NCBI GenBank assembly: GCA_949710005.1
Contig: OX453286.1
Span: 13,491,742-13,555,741 of the forward strand
DNA from: Ricordea florida
Taxonomy: Eukaryota; Cnidaria; Anthozoa; Corallimorpharia; Ricordeidae
Length of the DNA: 64,000 nt
Direction: 5' to 3'
Positions 10,313 through 21,892 of this stretch are shown here, in pieces (position 1 is the first letter of the stretch; every line of letters begins with the position of its first letter). Both the position numbers and the translations under genes were made by a program. The notes below the pieces were generated by a model, which worked only from the letters and a program-made list of their open reading frames with translations, did no database searches and was not told the origin of the DNA.

Positions 10313-12797
10313 CTAATTAGTCTATTTATTTGCCTTATTAGCCTATCTGTTTACCTGATTTTCCGCTTTGTATACCTAATTACCCATATACTTTCCTATT
10401 TAGTTTATCTATTTATCTAATTAGCCTATATATTTGCTTAAGAACCTACCTTTTTCCCCTACTGCCTGATAGTTTTACCAGGTTAGAGTATGTGTCTACT
10501 TAATTTGCAGCTACGCCTTACTGATTACCCTATGTATATACCGGACTGGCTTAAGGATATACCCTATATGCCTATAATATATTTAGTTAGCCTAAATCTT
10601 CTACTTGCCCATATATTTTTCCAATTAATTTATCTATATATCTAATTTGCCTAATTAGCATACACTTTTATCTGATACTTTTTTTCTGCATACACGTTTT
10701 TCTAATTAGTTTATATATATATATATATCTAATTAGTCTATTTATTTGCCTAATTAGCCTATCTGTTTACCTCATTTTCCCATTTGTATATATAATTACC
10801 CATATACTTTCCTATTTAGTTTATCTATTTGTCTAGTTAGCCTATTTATTTGCTTAAGAACCTACCTTTTTCCACTACTGCCTGATAGTTTTACCTGGTT
10901 AGAGCATGTGTCTACTTAATTTGCAGCCACGCCTTACTGATTACCCTATGTATATACCGGACTGGCTTAAGGATATACCCTATAGGCCTATAATATATTT
11001 AATTAGCCTAAATCTTCTACTAGCCCATATATTTTCTAATTGATTTATCTATATATCTAATTTGCCTAATTAGCATACACTTTTATCGGTTACACTTTTT
11101 CTGCATACACGTTTTTCTAATTAGTTTATATATATATAACTAATTAGTCTATTTATTTGCCTAATTAGCTTATCTGTGTACCTGATTTTCGAATTTGTAT
11201 ACCTAATTCCCCATATACTTTCCTAATTAGTTTATCTATTTATCTAATTAGCCTATATATTTGCTTAAGAACCTACCTTTTCAACTACTGCCTGATAGTT
11301 TTACCAGGTTAGAGTATGTGTCTACTTAATTTGCATCTACGCCTTACTGATTACCCTATGTATATATCGGACTGCTTTAAGGATATACCTGATAGGCCTA
11401 TGATATATTTAATTAGCCTAAATCTTCTACTAGCCCATATATTTTCTATTTAGTTTATCTATATATCTAATTTGCCTAATTAGCATACACTTTTATGTGA
11501 TACTTTTTTTCTTCATACACGCTTTTCTAATTAGTTTATATATATATATATGTCTAATTAGTCTATTTATTTGCCTAATTAGCCTATCTGTTTACCTCAT
11601 TAGTTCTTCTGTATACCTAATTACCCATATACTTTCCTAATTAGTTTATCTATTTATCTAGTTAGTCTATATATTCGCTTATGAACCTACCTTTTTCCCC
11701 TACTTCCTGATACTTTTACCTAGTTAGCCTATGTGTTGACTTGATTAGCAGCTAGGCTTACTTGATTAGCCTATGTATATACCGGACTGGCTTAAGGGTA
11801 TACCTGATAGTCCTATGATATATTTAATTAGACAAAACATTCTACTAGCCCACATATTTTTCTAATTAGTTTATCTATATATCTAATTTGCTTAATTAGC
11901 ACCTCTTTTATCAGATACTTTTTTCTGCATACACGTTTCTCTACTTATTTTATATATATATATATATATCTAATTAGTCTATTTACTTGCCTAATTAGCC
12001 TATCTGTTTACCTGATTTTACCATTTGTATACCTAATTACCCATATACTTTCCTAATTAGTTTATCTATTTATCTAATTAGCCTATATATTTGCTTAAGA
12101 TCCTACCTTTTTCCCCCACTGCCTGATAGTTTTACCTGGTTAGAGTATGTGTCTACTTAATTTGCAGCTACGCCTTACTGATTACCCTATGTATATACCG
12201 GACTGGCTTAAGGATATACCCTATAGGCCTATAATATATTAAATTTGCCTAAATCTTCTACTAGCCCATATATTTTTCCAATTAGTTTATCTATATATCT
12301 AATTCTGCCTAATTAGCATACACTTTTATGGGATACTTTTTTCTGCATACACGTTTTTCTAATTAGTTTATAAATATATATATCTAATTAGTCTATTTAT
12401 TTGCCTAATTAGCCTATCTGTTTACCTGATTAGCCCATCTGTATACCTAATTACCCATATACTTTCCTAATTAGTTTATCTATTTATCTATTTAGTCTAT
12501 ATATTTGCTTATGTACCTACCTTTTCCCCTACTCCCTGATAGTTTTACCTAGTTAGCTTATGTGTTGACTTGATTAGCAGCTAGGCTTACTTGATTAGCC
12601 TATGCATATACCGGACTGGCTAAAGGATGTACCTGATAGGCCTATGATATATTTAACTAGGCTAAACATTAAACTAGCCCATATATTTTTCTAATTATTT
12701 TATCTTTATATATAATTTGCCTAATTAGCATACACTTTTATCTGATACACTTTTTCTGCATACACGTTTTTCTCCTTAGTTTATATATATATCTAAT
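8973..12797. repeat. Satellite A, copy 1, second block, with (TA)n tracts
   Basis: Resumes satellite A exactly where the MULE interrupted it (compare 35,278 onward). A higher-order period of about 400-420 bp is visible, each unit containing a (TA)n tract, CTAATTAGTCTATTTATTTG, GCTTAAGAACCTACC and TACCGGACTGGCTTAAGG. The (TA)n tracts vary from about 8 to more than 30 bp. An inserted palindrome (9,137-9,444) splits one tract. No gene is present. Confidence 0.9.
9137..9444. mobile_element. Retroelement-derived insert with a 106-bp-arm palindrome
   Basis: Foreign, non-satellite sequence inside a (TA)n tract. Arms 9,232-9,337 and 9,339-9,444 are near-perfect complements around A9338 (core CAGTTAC-A-GTAACTG), broken mainly by small indels. 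Each arm carries CTGACGAA ... GACCGAAACG. Similar words occur near the 3' ends of Penelope-like elements, so I suggest a Penelope-type or related fragment in an inverted pair. No protein is encoded. A foldback MITE is the alternative. Confidence 0.55.
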
Positions 12798-13157
12798 TAA
12801 ATAAAACTGCTGGAGCGATCTGTGATCATAGCTTAAAATATATAAATGGCTTAAACAGATCTAAAAATATAAAAAGGTATACTCTAAATTTTTCGATCGC
12901 CTTCTGCGGTCTTCTTCAGAGAAATGATGGATTTCGCAAGGTTCGCAGAATTCTAACAAGTTGCATTAACGTTATTGTTCGCTGCCCCTCTGGGGAGCAA
13001 CTAGCGATGCGTAAACCCTTGGGAAGGGCGTTCTTTCATTTATAGTGTTTTTGTCGAGGAAAGAATGTAAGGACTCAAGAAACAATCTTTTGTTCTTGCT
13101 GCTTACACCTGTTTCAAGAATTTCGGCGTAACTTGGATGTATGTCGTGGCCGATTTC
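12798..13157 (-). mobile_element. Penelope-like element 3' fragment (minus strand)
   Basis: On the minus strand a short open frame ends at 12,972. It includes EIGHDIHPSYAEILE, KNKRLFLESLHSF and PRVYASLV, which resemble the C-terminal end of the GIY-YIG endonuclease domain of Penelope-like elements (H-x-x-x-x-G-H-x-I ... KRLFLES ... P-x-V-Y). Downstream on the same strand lies CTGAAGAAGACCGCAGAAGG ... GATCGAAAA, a motif style common near the 3' ends of these elements. Its first 82 bp (13,157 down to 13,076) are repeated inverted at 13,211-13,292. Confidence 0.55.
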
Positions 13158-13292
13158 AAATGGAAATATCAACAAATGGAAATATCAACTCCGCGATTAA
13201 ACATCATGCAGAAATCGGCCACGACATACATCCAAGTTACGCCGAAATTCTTGAAACAGGTGTAAGCAGCAAGAACAAAAGATTGTTTCTTG
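13076..13292. repeat. 82-bp inverted repeat with 53-bp spacer
   Basis: Arms 13,076-13,157 and 13,211-13,292 are exact or almost exact complements. The spacer (13,158-13,210) holds a direct repeat of AAATGGAAATATCAAC. The right arm ends at the base where retrotransposon coding sequence begins, so the repeat marks the junction of a chimeric insertion. Confidence 0.9.
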
Positions 13293-14731
13293 ACTGCATC
13301 GCACCTGTGATCTCTAGACTGGTAAATGGTTCGTTTCAAATGGCTGCCTTTCCCAAAGCATGGAAAATTGCTGAGGTGATACCGGTACCTAAAGAAGGCA
13401 ATTCAGAAGAACCGGCTAACAATAGACCGATATCATTGTTACCCATTCTATCGAAAGTAAGTGAGAGACTGGCACACAAGCAGTTTGTGGAATTTTTAAC
13501 AACGAATGATAAACTGTCGCTCTATCAAAGTGGTAATAGGAAAATGCATTCGACAGAAACTGCCCTCATTAATGTTTCAGACAATCTTTTAAAAGCAATT
13601 GACGAAAAATCAGCCTCGTTACTTGTACTGCTTGATATGTCAAAAGCTTTTGACAGTCTTAATCATAATCTATTGTTAGAAAAACTACGAAAACTTGGCC
13701 TTAAAGCTTCGGCGGTTTCCTGGTTTAGCAGTTATCTATCTAGTAGATATCAAAGGGTACGATACGAAGATTCAGTTTCAGAAATGTTACCTTTAACAAA
13801 TGGAGTACCTCAGGGATCAATCTTGGGTCCAGTGCTTTTTACAATTTATATTAATGATTTAATTAGTGCTATTACCTACAGTCAAGCTGCCGCGTATGTT
13901 GATGATAGTCAATTGTACTTTAAATTTTCTGTATCAGCTTCATCAAGTGCTATGGCAGCTGTAAACCAAGATCTTAGGAATATCAGCAAATGGTGCGCAA
14001 CAAATGCTCTACTCATAAACCCTGACAAGACAAAATTAGTGGTTGTTGGCTCAGCACAACTTATTAAGAAGCTACCTCCTATTTCATTGTCTTTGTTAGG
14101 CAAAACTATTTCACCAGTTCCGTTTGCCAAGGATCTAGGGGTATATATTGACCAATGTCTCACTTATGATGTACATATCTCTAAGACAGCTTCTAGTTGC
14201 ATGAACCAGTTGGTACATATCAGAAGAATTAAACATCTCTTAGACAAGAAAACACTATTATTACTTATAAATAGCTTCGTTTTCAGTAAATTGTTTTATT
14301 GTTCCTCAGTGTGGGGGAACACATCTAAACGTAATCTACACAAACTACAGTTGGTGCAGAACTTTGCAGCCAGAGTTGTATTAGGGTTAAGGAAGTTTGA
14401 CCATATATCTCAGGGTCGGAAATCTCTTAGATGGTTAGATGTTACAGAGAAAGTTTTATTTAATGATTTAGTTTTAGCATTCAAATGTGTAAATGGTCTA
14501 GCTCCAGATTATTTAGTTAAATATTTTGTTAAACGTTCAGCAGTTCACAATAGGAATACAAGGGGATGTAATAATTTTGTGGTTCCCCGATGTAGACTGT
14601 CAACAGGACAAAGGGCGTTTTCCTATCGGGGTCCAAGGGAATGGAATGGGCTAGCTGAGAACATTAAGAATATCAAAGAAATTAATAATTTTAAGAAGAC
14701 TCTTTTTAAGAATATGTTTTATAACAATTAA
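13159..14731 (+). CDS. Chimeric ORF: Penelope endonuclease tail fused to L2/CR1-like reverse transcriptase
   Basis: One frame is open from before 13,159 to the TAA at 14,729-14,731. The first 45 or so residues (INSAIKHHAEIGHDIHPS ... KNKRLFL) come from a Penelope-like endonuclease. From DCIAPVIS at 13,293 onward the frame is reverse transcriptase: PVPKEG and RPISLLPILSKV, then LVLLDMSKAFDSLNHNLLL (catalytic Asp near 13,634), NGVPQGSILGPVLFTIYIND, and YVDDSQLYF near 13,892-13,918 as the catalytic box, followed by thumb-type sequence to VWGN and RGPREWNGL. The box is YVDD rather than the usual YADD. In active relatives it copies element RNA at a nicked target. No intact endonuclease remains, so self-mobility is unlikely. 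The fused frame is probably fortuitous. Confidence 0.75.
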
Positions 14732-14852
14732 TTAAATTTTAAATTTAAATTGTTATTGTAAATAAGTTTTTAGTATTTTTTAATAGTTAGTTTATTGTGA
14801 CTGAAAAGCCCTGTTAAAGGGAGTTCCAATAAAGTATGTATGTATGTATGTA
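13293..14852 (+). mobile_element. 5'-truncated L2/CR1-like non-LTR retrotransposon
   Basis: A reverse-transcriptase coding region (to 14,731) is followed by a 3' untranslated part, AATAAA at 14,828-14,833 and a (GTAT)n tail to about 14,852. A microsatellite tail of this kind is usual for L2/CR1-type elements. Upstream endonuclease sequence is missing: at 13,292 the sequence passes directly into Penelope-like DNA. On the right, satellite A resumes with ACTTAATTTGCAGCTAC. About 200 bp of satellite seems to be missing between the two flanks. Confidence 0.8.
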
Positions 14853-16971
14853 CTTAATTTGCAGCTACTCCTTACTGATTACCCTATGCATATACTGGAC
14901 TGGCTAAAGGATGTACCTGATAGGCCTATGATATATTGAATTAGGCTAAATATTCTACTAGCACATATATTTTTCTAATTAGTTTATCTATATATCTAAT
15001 TTGCCTATCTAGCATTATTTTTTATCTGATTGGCCCATCTATATACCTAATAAGCCTAACCATTTGTCTTATTGGCTTATATCTTTCTCTAATTAGTTTG
15101 TGTGTTTATCTAATTAGCCTATCTATTTGCCTAATTAGCCTCTATTTTTACCTGAGTTGTTGATGGGTTTAGTTAGTTAGGCTATGTGTTTACCTGATAT
15201 TTTTTTATCAGTTTATCTATCTATCTCATTGGCCTCTGTACATTCCTTATAAGCCTATCTATTTTCCTGATTGGCCCTTCAATCTACCTAATTAGCCTAA
15301 CTATTAACCTAACTAACTTATATATTTCCCTAATTAGTCCGTTTATTTATCTAATTTGCCTATGTATTTGCTTATTAGCCTATCTTTTAACCTGACTTCT
15401 TGACTGGTTTAGATAGGTGGCCTATGTTTTTTACTTGACTAGCAGCTATGCTTAACTGATTAACTTATGTTTCTACCGGACTGGCTTATGGATGTACCTA
15501 ATTGACCTATGATAAATTCGATTAGCCTAATCATCTGATTAGCCCATATATTTTTTTTAGTTGGCGTATCTATTTATGTAATGAGCCTGTATATTTGCCC
15601 AATTAGATTTTTTTAAGTTATTGCGTGATAGTATTACATAGTTAGCCTATGTGTGTACTTGATTAGCAGCTATGCTTACCTGTATAGCCCATGTATCTAC
15701 CGTACTGGCTCATTGATGTACCTGATTGACCTATGATATATTTCATTAGCTTATTAACCTGATTAGCCTATATATTTTTCTAATAATTTTATCCATTTAT
15801 TTAATAAGGCTCTTTATTTTCTTAATTAGCCTATCTATTCACCTGATTGGCCTCTCTATATACCTAATTAGCCTAAGTATTAACCTGATTAGCTTAGCAA
15901 TTTTTTCCTAATTGGTCTCCACATTTATCTAATTAGCCTATGTATTTGCCTTATAAGCCTATCTTTTTATTTGACTTCATGACTGGTCTAGATAGTAGGC
16001 CTATGTTTTAACTTAATTAGCAGCTATCCTTAAGTAATTAACCTATGTATCTACTGAACTGGTTACTTGATGTACCTGATTGACCTATGATATATTCGAT
16101 TACCCTACTTACCTGATTAGCCCATATATTTTCCTAATTAGTTTAATTATTTATCTAATTAGCCTATATATTTGCCTAATTAGCCTATCTTTTTACTTTA
16201 TTGCCTAAAGGTTTTACCTAGTTAGCCTATGTCTCTACTTGATAAGCAGCTATGCTTACCTGTTTAGCCTATGTATCTACCGGGTTGACTTATCGATGTA
16301 CCTGACTGGCCTATAATATGTTCGATTACCCTATCTAGCTTATTAGTCCATATATTTTCCTAATTAGTTTACCTGTTTATCTATGTAACCTATATATATG
16401 CTAATTAGCCTTATAAGCTTGTATCAATCCCTAATTGATTTTTTAATTTATTTAATTAGCCTATGTGTTTACTTGATTAGCAGCTATGCTTAACTGATTA
16501 GCCTATGTATTTATCGGATTCATTTCAGCATGTACCTAATAGGATTATGATATATTCGATTAGCCTATTTACCTGATTAGCCCATAGGTTTTAAATTATT
16601 TTATTTTTATACCTAATTAGCCTTTCTATTAGCCGAATTAGCCCATATAGTAACCCGATAACATTATATTTAATTAATTAGTCTTTTTGGTTATCTAATT
16701 AGCCTATTAATTTGCTTTATTAGCCTGTCTTTTTACCTGACTTCTTGACTGGTTTATATAGTTGGGCTATGTTTTTACTTGATTAGCAGCTATGCTTTAC
16801 TGATCTACCTATGTATCTACTGGACTGGCTCTTGGATGTACCTGAATGGCCTATAATAAATTCGATTAGCCTTATCTTTTTACGTTATTGCCTAATAGTT
16901 TTACCTAGTTAGCCTATGTGTCTACTTGGTTAGCAGCTATGCTTAACTGATTAGCGTATGTAACTACCGGA
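14853..16971. repeat. Satellite A, copy 1, third block
   Basis: CCTAATTAGCCTAT-type phrases without the (TA)n-containing 400-bp order of the previous block. Corresponds to about 40,300-44,671 in copy 2, although shorter. Recurring TACCGGACTGGCTTATGG anchors are present. No gene. Confidence 0.88.
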
Positions 16972-17218
16972 TATCACGGTGGGAAATTTCTACCCCTTTA
17001 TCAGCCAAAAGAATGTCCACTTGATCCCAGTCTTTTAAAGAGACAATTGAGCTCGGCCGATATTGATTCATTCGATCCGCAGCTGGTATTGTAGTTTTAT
17101 TGGCCCATAGAAGCCTGGAAGCTAGTTTATCTTTTTTGCACCAAAGACAAATCGTTTCTTCGCATCGTGAGCTTTCTTCTCGTACCAAATTTGCTATATT
17201 TTCACTTTTTTTTCGCAT
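16964..17218 (-). CDS. Unrecognised 84-residue ORF at the left end of the CAC-ended element
   Basis: From ATG at 17,218 it reads MRKKSENIANLVREESSRCE and then CLWCKKDKLASRLLW, ending in ADKGVEISHRDIR. The last residues translate the terminal inverted repeat itself and the stop lies just outside the element, which argues against a complete gene. Two Cys in C-x2-C and high charge hint at a small zinc-binding exon. It could be the last exon of a lost transposase. I do not recognise it. Confidence 0.3.
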   Translation of the reverse strand: MRKKSENIANLVREESSRCEETICLWCKKDKLASRLLWANKTTIPAADRMNQYRPSSIVSLKDWDQVDILLADKGVEISHRDIR

Positions 17219-17470
17219 TTTTGCTCCGGAGCAAAGTTGGCATAGACATCTGAAGAGCAATCATCGATATGAAGTGTGAGTACCTTGTTTTATTTCTTAT
17301 TTTTTTGCCTTTGTGTAGGATTTATGAACAAATTAAAACCATAGAACCACACTTTTGACTCTACTAAATATTTTTGGAACCTCGAGAACATTGATTGTTA
17401 TTTATTTAATATTGAAAATTTGTCACAAAATTGGTGAATTTTTAGGTGGCATTGAGTGCTGCTGTGGCTG

Positions 17471-17638
17471 ATGGGGAGCAAGAAGCGAAGAGCTCCGCGA
17501 AGAACGACCAAAACTACAGAAAAACTGCGATTTCCCATAGGCGATCTCGCTCAAAGGAGGTCTGAATTAAAAGAAGAGTTTTTAAGAAAATCAAAGCAAT
17601 TAAATGCTTTGAGGAAGAATTCGAGCCGAATTAATTAG
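17471..17638 (+). CDS. Unrecognised small basic ORF
   Basis: ATG at 17,471 gives a 55-residue, strongly basic product beginning MGSKKRRAPRRTTK and ending in KQLNALRKNSSRIN. It follows an acceptor-like TTTTTAG near 17,445, and a donor-like CAAGTAAGT overlaps its end, so it may be an exon. No homology is recognised and chance is possible. Confidence 0.25.
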   Translation: MGSKKRRAPRRTTKTTEKLRFPIGDLAQRRSELKEEFLRKSKQLNALRKNSSRIN

Positions 17639-17639
17639 C

Positions 17640-19140
17640 AAGTAAGTAATATTGTCCTGACAATCATGGACTGGTCATGGAAATCATGCATGCATTCAAC
17701 TCAAGACTTTGTTTTCTATTGTGTGAATCTGGCTATTACTCTTTTATGATTACTTTTTTGTTTCATGGGTTATAAAAACCACTCTAATTGCTTCATTGCT
17801 GTTCTATTGTGTACATATAAAAATGTACAGTAAAAATTGCATTTAAATCCATGAAACAGTAGTACTACTTTAATTAGCTAGGACAGCTGAATGGCACAAA
17901 TTAAGCAGAAGGAAAAAATTAATAAGTTTGTTTTCTTGTTGTTTTTATTTTGAACTAGTTATGTTACACACTTTTAGTGTTTGCTTTCTAACTTTATTTT
18001 TTAACTTTATATTTATTCATTTGAAAATACCCACTTAAAGTATATATCTATCTATCAATACTCAAAAGCTCTGCATACAAATATGCTAAAAAGAGCCAAA
18101 AAGTAATTTTGAGATAGACTTGTTCTATTCACATTAAACTGTAAAAGAAATATGACTGACTGTAGTAAAAACAGTGCAGTACTATCACCAATACTTTTTT
18201 ACAGTTCAAATAAATTGACTTTGTTACTCTAAAAAAGAAAAACTGATTGATAACTGATTTTAACTATTTATAACCAATCAATAACAGTTGTTATGCCTTT
18301 GATGTTGTGCCTTTTCAAATACTGTCTATTGACCGGGAAATCATAACAATGAATAATGCAAAACTATTTTCTGTTTGTATGTTTTAAATGCATCTTTAAA
18401 TACTCAATATATACCGATTATGAGATTATAAAAAAAATATCTATGTATTTGACTTTAATGGAATAAAAGTTATTTGTATTTGACTCATTCCTTGTGTTTA
18501 TATTTATATACAATGGTTAAGTGCTCCCTCTAAACCAGTGAACGTATAGTTACACAGCAAATAGCACTAAATTATGCTAGAGTAGAAGCACTAAATCTGT
18601 GAAACAAATATTACTAGTTATAATAAATAGTGTTGATGAGACAATAGAGAACAAACAAATTAGCATTATTTATCGCCTACTTTGTACTATGTTTGTTTCA
18701 GGAATTAAGTGTATTTATTCTACACTGTTTAGCAAGCTGTATCTTTAGTAATATTTATTTCATGAATTTAGCATGAGCACCTTATAACAAAACAAATAAA
18801 TGTATTAGAGCGCACACACTTAATCCGTGAAATATAAACAGTACAAAATAGGTGTTAAATTATGCTAATTTCTTTGTTTCCTGTTGTCTAATCAACACTA
18901 TTTAGTAGTAGCTAGTATTATTTGTTTCACAGATAAAGTGAGTGCACTCTACTATAAGTTACCTACAACATCGTAGACAATAGGAACCAAAATGTTTTCT
19001 TTGTATCAACAAGTACAAGTTATTGTTCATGGTTTAAATGTGTACTCTTTAACTCATGGAAATGAGTACAACTTACAGAAGTACCGATGTGTGTATTGGG
19101 AAGTTGTGCATATTGCAAACACTATAACAAAAATCAAATT
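17640..19140. other. AT-rich noncoding interior of the CAC-ended element with foldback
   Basis: No frame of note. The stretch from about 18,580 to 18,955 is an imperfect inverted repeat: CTGTGAAACAAATATTACTA, AATAGTGTTGAT and AACAAATTAGCAT on the left return inverted as ATGCTAATTTCTTTGTTTCC, ATCAACACTATTTAGTAGTA and TTATTTGTTTCACAG on the right. It may be a small nested foldback element. Confidence 0.6.
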
Positions 19141-19150
19141 GTAAAATTTC

Positions 19151-19650
19151 CTAATCAAAATCGTATGTCATTCCAAACTGCTTCTCCTCATTTACAATAG
19201 CCTCAATTCTCTTCTTATTCTTGAACTTCTTCTTGAGAAACTCATCATCTGAGTAAGAGGTGCCCATAATCTTATTAAAAAGACTTTTTACCGGCCCTGG
19301 CAAAAGACGAAAACGCCAAGACAGCCTTCTTGTGTTTCTTTTGGTCTCGCCGGTGAATAAGCCGTAGTTTGTGGTTGACGCAAGTGTCCGTATAATTTGG
19401 AATAATTCTGTAGGCAATTCCACCTTTATAAAAACTTTCCAAGGACTTCTCGGAGCACACCTAAACGATAATCTTCTCATAAACTGCTTGTACCATCTCT
19501 CTGCTTTGCGTTAAATCATGGGGTAGTACTGGCCAACGCGATGCCTATGTTTTGACCTCGATGGTCCGAAATGGCTCTGTAATTGGCTCCACAAGATTTT
19601 TAAGGTCTTCGTAAGCCTTCTCCACTTTTCCTTTATCTAAATTGTCCATA
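19151..19650 (-). pseudogene. Decayed unrecognised minus-strand gene
   Basis: On the minus strand an ATG near 19,650 opens MDNLDKGKVEKAYEDLKNLV, interrupted by TAG and a second TAG before VCSEKSLESFYKGGIAYRII and continuing to 19,275. The adjacent frame then runs to 19,151 with a Lys-rich end (FLKKKFKNKKRIEAIVNEEK). The composition looks like former coding sequence with at least two stops and one frameshift. It may be the relic of a transposase of the surrounding element. I cannot name the family. Confidence 0.4.
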
Positions 19651-19723
19651 GAGACAATAGTTCAGACCGGCCTACAGTAAGTGCACCGAGGATAATATTC
19701 GGAATGATTTCCGCTCAGGTCCC

Positions 19724-19811
19724 TACTTCATTACGCATGTTGTAGCCGAGCAAGAAATGTTTGCACGCGAACTTCCCAAGACAATTCAAGTACAGCATGC
19801 ATAATGAAGTA
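19724..19811. repeat. Hairpin-forming inverted repeat
   Basis: TACTTCATTACGCATGTTGTA (19,724-19,744, 21 bp including ends) is complementary, with two mismatches, to 19,791-19,811. The loop is about 46 bases. It lies between the decayed gene and the Harbinger insertion. Confidence 0.75.
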
Positions 19812-20241
19812 GCCTCACAACAGCAGCCATTTTTAATTTGTTCGAATCAGGAAGGTTAATACTTCATTCGTACACATATTCAGTGCCCAAACACACATGG
19901 CCTTTCAAGTGTCACACTCATGAAGTATTAGGGAGCTTAAGCACGAGGACTTTTCAAGACGACGCCGCCGTCAATTAACGGTTGAGACTGGGACTAGGTA
20001 CATTGCGCATGACATACCCCTGACAAACGACGTCGCTCTGCGCCGACGACGTGAGTTTGGAGAATTTGACGGCGTACTGGAAAGGTGAGTGATTTATGAG
20101 ATTTTATTGCTTTTGTAGGGTTTTTTTACTTCTATTTTTGGTTCATACGATTTCATCGATTTCAAGCGATGCTCAAATATATTTTTAGCTGAGTTTAAGA
20201 ACAACTTCTGCCTTTTTTCAGCAGTTTTTTAGAAGATAGAA

Positions 20242-21445
20242 ATGGCCTCAGAGCAAACGACGAACAAACCTCCCCTCAAATCGTAAGTAAAATGAAATAT
20301 CTTATTTGCGAATGAGAAAAACAGACAAACTGCATCCACCGCGTTTTAACATTTTAAAAGAAATGGAAACCTATGTTACTATTTCATTGTTTGTCTGTCT
20401 TTCCGAAGTATGTGTTGATTTTTTTGGATGTTTAAAGGTTTTTTTATTTTGCAATCTAGTGTTCATTTATGGGAAAAGTTTTCTGCAGTTTTTCTGGTTG
20501 CAGTCAACATGGTTAAGTTTGGTTATTCTCACTTAACCTCCCTTAAAACCGCTATCAAATACCTTTCAGAAAGTACAACTTTTGAGTTTATTCATAGGGC
20601 AAGCAAACATTAACACTAGCAAATAAATATGGCAATTGACACTTTTCTGTTGATTTATTTGTAGAGTAATGCAGTGGAAACCGGAGCATGATGCCATATT
20701 TTTAAGAGAGGTCCTTGCTTCAGATCTCTATTCCACTCGCAAAGGTAGCTCTGAAAGGGGAAAAATTTGGTCACAGCTTGCTGAAAAGTTGAATGAAGTG
20801 TCCAGCTGTAAATTTATTGTTACACAAAAATCCCTAAGAGATCGTTTAAAGCTTTTGACGCAGAAGCACAAGCAAAAAATGAGGTCAGAGGAGAGAGCTA
20901 GTGGAATAGATCCAGAAATGACTGAAATAGATATAATGCTTGAGGAAATTTGTGAGAAAGAAGAAGTGGCAGAAGAGGAAGATGAGACCAAAAAGAAAAA
21001 AGTCAAGGCAGAAAAGGAGAGTGCAGAGAAAATGAGGTTAAAAGCCATGGAGAAATTGAGTGAGAGCCAGAAAAGAAAGGATAGCAACGAGGAAACTCAG
21101 CCCAAAAAGAGCAGAAAGAGTGTTGGTGATGCTGTGAGCTACCTACAAGAGAAGTCAAAGCAAGAAATTGCTTTGAGGAAAGAGGAAATCGAACTGAAAA
21201 AGCAAGAGGAGGGACGAATTGCCCATTTGTCTGAACAGCAACTTAAAATGCAGCAAGACATGCTGCAGATGATCCAGCAGCAACACCAGAATCAGCAAAG
21301 ACAACAGCAAGAACAGCAGAGACAGCAAGAGAGGCTTCAGCAACAACAACTTCAAACCATGCAGTCCATTCTAACCCAACAGCAACAACAGTCACAAGCA
21401 ATGCTTGCTTTGTTTGAAAAATTTGCTACCAATAAAGATCCCTGA
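20242..21445 (+). CDS. Harbinger Myb/SANT-like DNA-binding protein
   Basis: Two exons, 20,242-20,282 and 20,665-21,445 (donor TC|GTAAGT, acceptor TTTGTAG|A), joined in frame to give 273 residues. Residues about 15-95 (WKPEHDAIFLREVLASDLYS, then a Trp-containing helix and SLRDRLKLLTQKHKQKM) fit the Myb/SANT-like trihelix of Harbinger accessory proteins. The middle is Glu/Lys-rich and the C-terminal third is a Gln-rich coiled coil (QQQHQNQQRQQQEQQRQQER). In known Harbingers this protein binds the terminal repeats and brings the transposase to the nucleus and to DNA. The downstream-only start at the ATG of exon 2 (20,669) is a possible shorter form. Confidence 0.85.
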
Positions 21446-21892
21446 ACAAACAGGATATTGGATTTGTAAGAAAGCATTCTGTTGTACATGGTTCACCTTT
21501 TGGAAAAAATAGTTCAGTAATGCCTTATGGCTGCAATGTTGTGTATTTTTAGAAGTTGATACTATTGAAAATGAAATCAGGGTGTTGTTAACTCTGCCTG
21601 ACTTTAAGGCATCTATTTAACTATGATTTTTATAGTGCTAAACATTTTTGTTATTTCACTTACATCAAGATGTTTTTTTATTGATACACACAGTGAGATG
21701 TTTTTTCGGCTTTGCATTGCAAGGAAACAAATGTCTGACTTTGAAGTTTTATAACCACTGATAGAGTTGAGTTCTCTGTACAGCTTTAAAATTTAGTACA
21801 TAGAAATTAAATAAAAAAAAACATTTTCATTAATGTCACACAGAGGTGACAGGTATGGAAAGAAATACATACAGTTTAACTATATTTATTAT

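Noticed and set aside
12972..13175. Separate minus-strand gene of 67 codons
   Set aside because: It is the tail of a Penelope-like endonuclease, and its first residues are copied on the opposite strand by the palindrome. It is not an independent gene.
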